Shown here: positions 30,829-36,613 of the stretch, piece by piece
Layout of the letters: each line of letters begins with the position of its first letter
Position numbering within the stretch: position 1 is the stretch's first letter
Assembly (NCBI GenBank): GCA_900660155.1
Contig: CABFPE010000178.1
Coordinates: forward strand, 1,187,931 to 1,224,543
Direction: 5' to 3'
Length of the DNA: 36,613 bases
Source of the DNA: Hofstenia miamia
Taxonomy: Eukaryota > Xenacoelomorpha > Acoela > Hofsteniidae
Made by a program: the position numbers and the translations under genes
The notes under the pieces: model-generated
What the model was told of the DNA's origin: nothing
The model's database searches: none
The model's input: the letters and a program-made list of their open reading frames with translations, nothing else

Positions 30829-33262
30829 ATGGGGCATGGCTCCTTTCACACCCCCTTAGGCTACGCTTATGAATACAATCAAAGACCTATTTCAATCCAT
30901 AGAACTTTCCTTAACAATATTACTGATACCTTGTCGCTAAACTCGTGCTTCCAATATTTTAATAATTTGACAAACAAATTATTCCAAAGCCTATGTATTG
31001 GAATTTGTGCAGTAGCCTCCAGTGACTTTTACATTGCTAACATGTTCAACAAATATTTTGTGTTTTTTTCACCCTATTTCTACTTTTTTCATTCAATTTC
31101 TTCTGATAATCGGATAAAATATTCCCGATGATGATTGGGATTCTCACAGGGCGCCCAATGGATTCGATAACTCAAACATTGATCACTTTTTGGCATTCAT
31201 TTTGAACAGTTAGTTGATTTTTCCACTTATTCCATTGAGAATATCTTGGATCTAGTTTTTTCTAATTCTGAAATTATTGTTAGGATTTAGTATCCCCTGC
31301 AAATGTCTTCTCCGGCAAAAAGTACTTCATGATTCTCCCAAGAATTTGACATTCTCCAATTTGATGTCACAGTCGTCTTCAATTTTAAAAGCAACTGTGT
31401 GCGCTTTTCCTTTTATTTGGTTCAAAAAGTTAAATTTTATTCTCGCCATTGGGACGTAATCGTTTTCGTTTTAATTTTCAAATGGATTACCTATAGTATT
31501 GGTACAGTGAGTTATTCAACTTGATTGCACGTTTCACTCCCATAAACCATAGTGTTCAACTGTGCAATATCAGTTCCTCCAATATTATTATTCTTTAACC
31601 AACTACTGTACTCTTCTAAATACAATCAGTGCCTAAGTCAGAAAAAAAATTGGGAGTGGGGGCAAATATACGATGAATTCAAAGGAACTACAAAGTGTTT
31701 GTTTTACGACATGCGGTCCTGATGTAGGAGCCTATAGAAACAAAACTCATAAGGGTTGATATAATTGTCTACAATTTTTTTGTTTTCAACAAAAGGCTTA
31801 ACTTCGGAATACGAACTTTGCAAATTTGGGGTGCATGGCCTCTTTCGCATGCCCTCAGGATACGCCTATGAATACAATCAAAGACTAATTTCAATCCATA
31901 GAACTTGATAAAGTTACTTTCCTTAACAATGTTACTGATGCCTCGTCATTATAATGCTATTCATTCTCGAGTTAGTTAATAATTTTTAGAAGAAGATTAC
32001 TTTTTGAGCTACTTCAAAGGATATAATATTGTTCTCATACTCAAAACTCTCTTAACCCTAGTGATTGGCGTCAAATTTCTCTTACTACTTTTGCTAGAAG
32101 GTTCTGGACAATTTTTTTATAATAGGCTACTAAATCATTTTAAAAGTAATGACCTACCTGATAAATTTGAAAGTGCCTACAAAGCTGAGCATTCTACAGA
32201 AACATGTTTTGTTGCTATTAGCAATCGCAATTATTCTTCCAATGTCTTATAACTCTGCTAGTTATTGGTATTAACTGACTTATCTGCTGTATTTGGTACT
32301 GTAGATCTAGTTTTTCGGAATGGTTGTAATCGTACGTCCAGGGGCTAACGCATGTTGTTAGTGGTTAAAATTCTATGCCTGAGACGTGTCATTTAGATTG
32401 TGATGTTTCTCAAGGTAGCGTGTTAGGACCTTACCACATGCTATGTAGCGCCACTATCAAATCTACTTTCTAAATTTGACAATGTTTTTGATTCTTTTTT
32501 CAGATGATCTGCAACGTATTATCACCAGCGTGTCAAAAGAGGGTTGTTATGAACAACTGAAAAATGCATTGAATTGATCAGAAGTTAGCTGATTATGAAT
32601 GGCCTTTCATTTAGTAATACCAATTTAAATTTTTTGTATTTTCCATCTAACAAGGACGATGCTTCCTCTTGTAGTCTCCAAGTTGGTTTAAGATTGTCAC
32701 TACAATCTGACATAGTAAAAAAGTTGGGATTCCTGTTTTCTTCATCGTCATCTGTGCATGAGCATATTAAGCCTGTATTGAGACAGTGTTTTACAACTCT
32801 TCGTAATTTGTGGTCGTTTGATATACCCAAGTCACTATCCTACGCGTTTTTAATTTATGCAGACTGGATTGCGGAATTTGCTTGTTGCTTGGCTGTAGCT
32901 CAAGTGAATGCAATAGATTACAAATTATTCAGAATTGCTTTGCCGGGTTTGTCTTTGCTCAACCTGGCAGATGTTCTATATCTAGACTTAGAAAGAAACT
33001 TCGTGTCAAAGAGCGGGTGAAATTATCATCGCTCATCCAACACTTTACTCCAACCAGCATTTGAAATCTTTTTGGGATATAGCCTAGATTCTTTGATAGA
33101 CTAACCGATCATCCTAGGAAACTGTGATGAGGTGGTAAAGCATTTCGCCATTTTTGTCTGATGATGTGGAATGACCACCCTGATGACATGAGACAGGAGT
33201 TTCAGAAGAGGCGCTTTGTTAAAGACGCTGTATAAATACTATTAAAAAAATAAATAAATAAA
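30829..33262 (+). mobile_element. CR1/L2-like LINE, rearranged, with 3' AAAT tail
   Basis: A linker-region piece comes first (30871-31120, ASSDFYIANMFNKYFVFF). The end of the endonuclease follows at 31150-31280 (GFDNSNIDHFLAF, NILDLVFSNSE), then a second linker copy at 31871, then the reverse transcriptase: NPSDWRQISL at 32054, FESAYKAEHSTETC near 32168, LTDLSAVFGTVD at 32271 (block A), DVSQGSVLGP at 32402 and FSDDLQRII near 32497 (the YADD box). KKLGFLFSSSSSVHEHI lies near 32720 and SFQKRRFVKDAV near 33192. The tail is AAAAAAATAAATAAATAAA at 33243-33262. Many frameshifts make it inactive. The repeated linker shows that the copy is not collinear with a normal element. Confidence 0.8.
31627..31870. 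mobile_element. hAT-type MITE, family 2, inserted in the LINE
   Basis: A 244-bp insert flanked by a perfect 8-bp duplication AATACAAT at 31619-31626 and 31871-31878. It begins CAGTGCCTAAGTCAGAAAAA, a variant of the common hAT tip CAGTGGCGGATCCAG, followed by a G-rich GGGAGTGGGGGC. It ends CCTCAGGATACGCCTATG, the counterpart of the CTACGCCACTG type of end. Removing it rejoins LINE sequence around AATACAATCAAAGAC. Confidence 0.8.
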
Positions 33263-33696
33263 TTATTAACATTATTATACTTTTAGCATGATGTGTAGCT
33301 TGAATATACTTAACTCAATAGAAATAATTTTCATAAATAAACTTAGTAGGCAGAATATTATGTCCAGGTGCCATATTTTCCATAAACCTCTGAAACGACT
33401 CAATTGCCAGCAAATATGTTAAGCAAATTTATTGAAAATACAATTTAATCATCATGTTCAATGGTTCTCTGAATTATGTTTGTCTTTCTAAAATGAATAA
33501 AAAGTATTTTATTAATTAACGAATGATATTTTATCACAATGATGTGTATATGTCAAATATTAATATCCTTTCTATTATTTGTATATTATTCATTTAACAT
33601 CAATAATTGTTAATTTAGCTATCATATTTGCTCAAAGATTCATGAAGAGTTTATCAGTAGTTATATGTAAACAAGAACAGAGACAGTAAATGCGGA
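33263..33696. other. Upstream region of the GPCR gene
   Basis: AT-rich, with no defined element. A short upstream open frame (ATG at 33690, five codons) overlaps the proposed GPCR start at 33697 in another frame and might reduce its translation. Possible acceptors (ATTTAG near 33620) precede it, so an upstream untranslated exon is conceivable. Confidence 0.35.
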
Positions 33697-33987
33697 ATGG
33701 TAAATGAATATTGCTCTACCACCTCGCATGGTTTAAATTCAAGCAAAGGCTACCACGAAATTTATGGCGCATTTTTCATTTCTACGGATATTGGAATCTC
33801 TTGTATTGGAAGTATTCTTAACATTATTGCTTTTTTGAGCATATTACATGATGTTCGGAAGTACAGAACTTTTCGTTATCAGAATATATATCTTCTTACG
33901 TTAGTTTGTATCGATTTCTTGGACACATCTGTTGGAATTCCCGTCTACGTTTTCTCCAAAACTGTTGGACTCCCCATGATATCCGGA
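33697..33987 (+). CDS. Class A GPCR, exon 1 (N-terminus, TM1, TM2)
   Basis: The exon holds 97 codons from ATG at 33697 to the donor GTAAGC at 33988, ending in phase 0. The short N-terminus has an N-glycosylation site (NSS near residue 14). TM1 contains the GSILNIIAF block with the conserved Asn. An intracellular loop (HDVRKYRTFRYQ) follows. TM2 reads LLTLVCIDFLDTSVGIP, with the conserved Asp of the LxxxD motif and the TM2 Pro. Unspliced reading would run on to a stop at 34044, so splicing is needed. The ligand class cannot be told. Confidence 0.75.
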
Positions 33988-34662
33988 GTAAGCTTTAAGT
34001 TATATTTACTACTAATATTTGCTAAAGACACTTTCGTTTCTTAATAAGACATTGGAATTTTTTATATTTAGTAATAAGAAGTATAATTTGCTGTTTGTTT
34101 GGATAAGTATGACTAAAAGATTTTTTAGTTTAGCATATATCATCAAAAAATTTTTATTTTCATTTGAAACCCTTATCACATATAACATGTAAACACAAAA
34201 TATAATGGTATTAATTGCTATTTGTCATTATTTTTTAGCTTTAAGTGAGATTTGTAATGTTAATCTACATGTTCAATAAATTAATAAATTGCATTCAAAT
34301 TTATTACATAATATTTTTAAAGTTTACCACAAAGCATAGAAACAGCTTTCATCCAAAATTTTTTTCAACAAAAGCATGTTTCACAATATTCCGTTCATAA
34401 GTTTTGCTAAGACAACTTAAATTTTAACCCATTTTAGTTGATTTAAATGGTAAATATTTTACGTAAATTTAGAAAGTTATCCCATTAATAGCTTAACAAA
34501 AAGTCAAGCTCCAACTTTCCCGTGGAATTAATTTCATATGTTTACATGCTTTATAATATTTATTGTACAATATTGAAAGTCTAATTGCTCTTGTATAATT
34601 TAAGTTATTTTATCAAAATGCTTGTAACTTATTAATAAAATTGCATAACTTCCCAAGTTTAG
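33988..34662 (+). other. GPCR intron 1 (phase 0)
   Basis: The interval of 675 bp runs from GTAAGC to CAAGTTTAG and is AT-rich. The two flanking coding segments are both in phase 0, and their join restores the correct distance between TM2 and TM3. Confidence 0.65.
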
Positions 34663-35040
34663 AAACCACATTTCTGTCTTTGTCTTATTGGAATATATCT
34701 CACTCTCCATGCTTGGCAGATCATTACACTATGCATCATCTCATTTGACCGATTCCAAGCTGTATCAAATCCAATAGAGTACTCTCACCAAGGGTCTATT
34801 AAGAAAATCAAGGTAATTATTGGAATTACGATTGGATGTCTCATTTCCTTGGCTTTTGGATATTTACCATTGATATATCATTCACATTCCAAAGCAAAGA
34901 GATGTTTTTTCGGCCAAGTAATCAATTTGGATTACGTAATGCTGTATGTCTCAACTTTGATTTTGCCAGGCTTTTTCATCTTAGTAGCAGTAAATAGTGC
35001 CACTGTTTACAAGCTAAGACGTCATTTTCAAAATCTAAAT
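34663..35040 (+). CDS. Class A GPCR, exon 2 (TM3 to TM5)
   Basis: The exon holds 126 codons in phase 0, from the acceptor TTTAG at 34662 to the donor GTAAGT at 35041. The first residues are KPHFCLCLIGIYLTL; the first Cys sits exactly 24 positions before the Asp of the DRF motif (SFDRFQAVSNP), as the conserved TM3 Cys and the D/ERY Asp should. TM4 follows (VIIGITIGCLISLAFGYLP), then an extracellular-loop Cys (KRCFFGQ) that can pair with the TM3 Cys, then TM5 with its Pro (STLILPGFFILVAVN) and the basic start of loop 3 (YKLRRHFQNLN). No TM6 or TM7 (CWxP, NPxxY) was found before the window ends. The last exon is therefore outside the window or lost, possibly behind the assembly problems downstream. 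Confidence 0.78.
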
Positions 35041-35142
35041 GTAAGTGTTACATCAAAATCCTTTACTTGTATCGTAATTGCAAGGTCATAATTCTAGTTT
35101 TAGCATTAGTAATTTTAAGCTTTGATTTCTCAAGTTGTTTTA

Positions 35143-35288
35143 GGCTACGGTTAGACTACGCGTGTGAAAGTATCACACGTTCTATTCTTAGGCAATGTGA
35201 TTATAATTGCAACGCAGTCTAACCATTAATCGTGATGCGAATTTGTGTTATTCTTGCTACTAATTATAATCACAGTCTAATCGAAGCC
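35143..35288. mobile_element. PIF/Harbinger-like MITE
   Basis: The 146-bp element has inverted ends GGCTACGGTTAGACT and, inverted from the right, GGCTTCGATTAGACT. It is flanked by TTA at 35140-35142 and 35289-35291, the TWA target duplication typical of PIF/Harbinger. Inside are a hairpin CGTGTGA-AAGTA-TCACACG and a 12-bp inverted pair GTGATTATAATT / AATTATAATCAC. It sits in the intron downstream of GPCR exon 2. Confidence 0.7.
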
Positions 35289-35330
35289 TTAGGCTACGGT
35301 TAGACTATGCGATTGTTGGCAAGAGTGGTT
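35289..35330. mobile_element. Partial second copy of the Harbinger-like MITE
   Basis: TTAGGCTACGGTTAGACTA is repeated immediately after the first copy, sharing its TTA. Similarity fades after about 30 bases and no matching right end is seen, so this copy is broken. Confidence 0.6.
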
Positions 35331-35382
35331 ACAAATAACGTCACATCGCTACCCAAGTTAATCAAAAGTGGAAAATCTTGAT

Positions 35383-35760
35383 AAGTTCTTAGAAATTTCT
35401 TAGATTTTTCTTTGAAAAAACTTGCAAGAACTTGGCAAAAATTTCCAAGAAATTCCAAGAATCTTGAAAGAAATTTTCAAGAAACACAAGAATGAGGAAA
35501 AATCTTAGAAAGTTCTTGGAAGTTTCTTAGATATTCATGGAAAAAACTTGCAAGAACTTGGCAAGAAATTTTTAAGATTTTCTGAGTGTCTTGAAAGAAA
35601 TTTCCAAAAAAATTCTAAAAAATATAGAAAATCCTCAAATGTTCTTGAAAATTTCTTAAATTTTTCGTTGAGTAAACTTGAAATTTGGCAATAAAATTTC
35701 TTGAAATTCCATTAGTCATAAAATATAAATGCAAGAAATTTTAAGAAGTCGCCAACATTC
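35383..35760. repeat. Degenerate 128-bp tandem repeat, three copies
   Basis: Similar blocks start at about 35383, 35511 and 35639. Each begins with GTTCTTxGAAxTTTCTTA and then contains AAAAAACTTGCAAGAACTTG (first two copies) or a shortened form (third), followed by AATTTC and CTTGAAAGAAATTT words. The units are rich in TTCTTG/CAAGAA, so each could fold on itself. Confidence 0.7.
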
Positions 35761-35789
35761 TAAAATGTAATTTGGAAGCAATGTACAGA

Positions 35790-36161
35790 ACAAATGCGTA
35801 ACATAATCATGATTTTATTTAAAGTTATTTGTTGTCATATAAAAAGACAAATATATATAAATAAGATTTTAAACATCGACTCTTTTAAGGTCATATANTT
35901 TCGGTTAGGTTCGGTTTTTTTCTTAAAAACCAAGTTTGCAAACAAAAATTTATTCAACATTGAATTAATTTAAGGTTTTTCTTAGTTTTGATAAGTCTTG
36001 ATGCGTTTTCCCCAGTTAGAAAACACCTTTTCTTCGTGATAGTATTGGATCCNACAAATGCGTAACATAATCATGATTTTATTTAAAGTTATTTGTTGTC
36101 ATATAAAAAGACAAATATATATAAATAAGATTTTAAACATCGACTCTTTTAAGGTCATATA
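35790..36161. repeat. 108-bp exact duplication at single-N junctions (probable assembly artefact)
   Basis: The sequence at 35790-35897 (ACAAATGCGTAACATAATCA to GGTCATATA) is repeated without visible change at 36054-36161. The first copy ends at N 35898 and the second starts just after N 36053. The segment between the Ns (35899-36052) is different sequence with a TTCGGTTAGGTTCGG word. This is what a misjoined contig or unmerged allele looks like. Confidence 0.85.
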
Positions 36162-36313
36162 TTCATATTTCATATATTTCAATTGGTTGAGTCTGTTTTT
36201 CCACAACGTAGCTTTCATCCATATTTGCGGAATTTCTCCACATCTTGCAAAAACCGCACCTAAAATAAGAAAATTTTATATGTATAAAAGAAGGTATTTT
36301 ATTCATTCAAAAT

Positions 36314-36529
36314 TTGATTAAATATAACACAATTTTCATAATTTCTCTTTGCATTAAAAGATCTAAGAGTTTTAGTTTGATTTTGGAATTGTTAAAAATG
36401 AGAAGAATGCCCGAGCCATCAAGATCAAGAACATATTGTCTTAGTGAGTTTTTACGAGATCGCCCTACGGATTTACAATTTCTCTACACAATAATCAGGA
36501 AATTAATTGAATATCTGAAAACAAAATAA
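36314..36529 (+). CDS. Uncertain short open frame near the window end
   Basis: The most protein-like part is from 36396 on: MRRMPEPSRSRTYCLSEF, then RDRPTDLQFLYTIIRKLIEY, ending at TAA, with AATAAA overlapping the stop region. The mixed, charged composition looks more like coding sequence than neighbouring frames do. It could be a last exon entered from an acceptor such as TTTTAG near 36376, or a transposon fragment. I do not recognise it. Confidence 0.25.
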   Translation: MIKYNTIFIISLCIKRSKSFSLILELLKMRRMPEPSRSRTYCLSEFLRDRPTDLQFLYTIIRKLIEYLKTK

Positions 36530-36613
36530 ATAATTTGCTTCACCTTCAGTTTTTATTCAGTTTTATATTTCTTATTGAATGCAATTTTGAGACTCAATTT
36601 CATATATATATAT

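Noticed and set aside
35898..35925. TTCGGTTAGGTTCGG resembling telomere repeats
   Set aside because: Only one TTAGG unit is present; it is not a telomeric array.
36058..36321. 87-codon plus-strand open frame
   Set aside because: It begins in the duplicated, probably misassembled segment and has no recognisable content.

Overview
The window is AT-rich nuclear DNA from a eukaryote, most likely an invertebrate animal. The evidence is spliced genes with GT-AG introns, a class A (rhodopsin-like) GPCR, several CR1/L2/jockey-like LINE fragments, Tc1, mariner and hAT-type DNA transposons, many (TA)n microsatellites and no bacterial gene organisation. The exact lineage cannot be read from the sequence. 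Three unresolved single bases and one 91-N gap mark it as draft assembly.

Layout. 1-2352: repeat-rich flank with a hAT-type MITE. 2353-7157: gene A, a probable 83-nt exon, then a 3.2-kb intron that holds 37 perfect-length copies of a 58-bp minisatellite, then a large coding exon. 7510-9072 (minus): LINE remnant with a PHD-finger ORF1 and an endonuclease but no reverse transcriptase. 10839-12701: gene B, a divergent tandem paralogue of gene A. Both look like WD40-like beta-propeller proteins of no family I recognise. 13975-15494: complete but dead Tc1-like element with Sleeping Beauty-style IR/DR ends, lying in a TA microsatellite. 15704-17349: 1.65-kb hAT-like non-autonomous element with GGCCC-rich ends. 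19281-20510: LINE reverse transcriptase remnant (plus). 20752-23330: mariner transposase split by a minus-strand LINE. 23592-23682: gap inside (AT)n. 25019-25357 and 26027-26370: two more copies of the first MITE. 27870-28385 (minus): hAT/ZMYM1-like transposase remnant. 30829-33262: rearranged CR1/L2-like LINE carrying another hAT MITE. 33697-35040: two exons of a GPCR covering TM1 to TM5. 35143-36613: Harbinger-like MITE, a 128-bp tandem repeat, and an N-flanked duplication that looks like an assembly error.

There is no operon or pathway. The host genes appear to be the A/B propeller pair and the GPCR; nearly everything else recognisable is transposon debris. Target-site duplications that I could read directly define six DNA-transposon insertions, and two nested insertions give relative ages (LINE into mariner, MITE into LINE). 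The least familiar items are the A/B propeller family and the intronic minisatellite, whose every unit carries acceptor-like and donor-like splice motifs.
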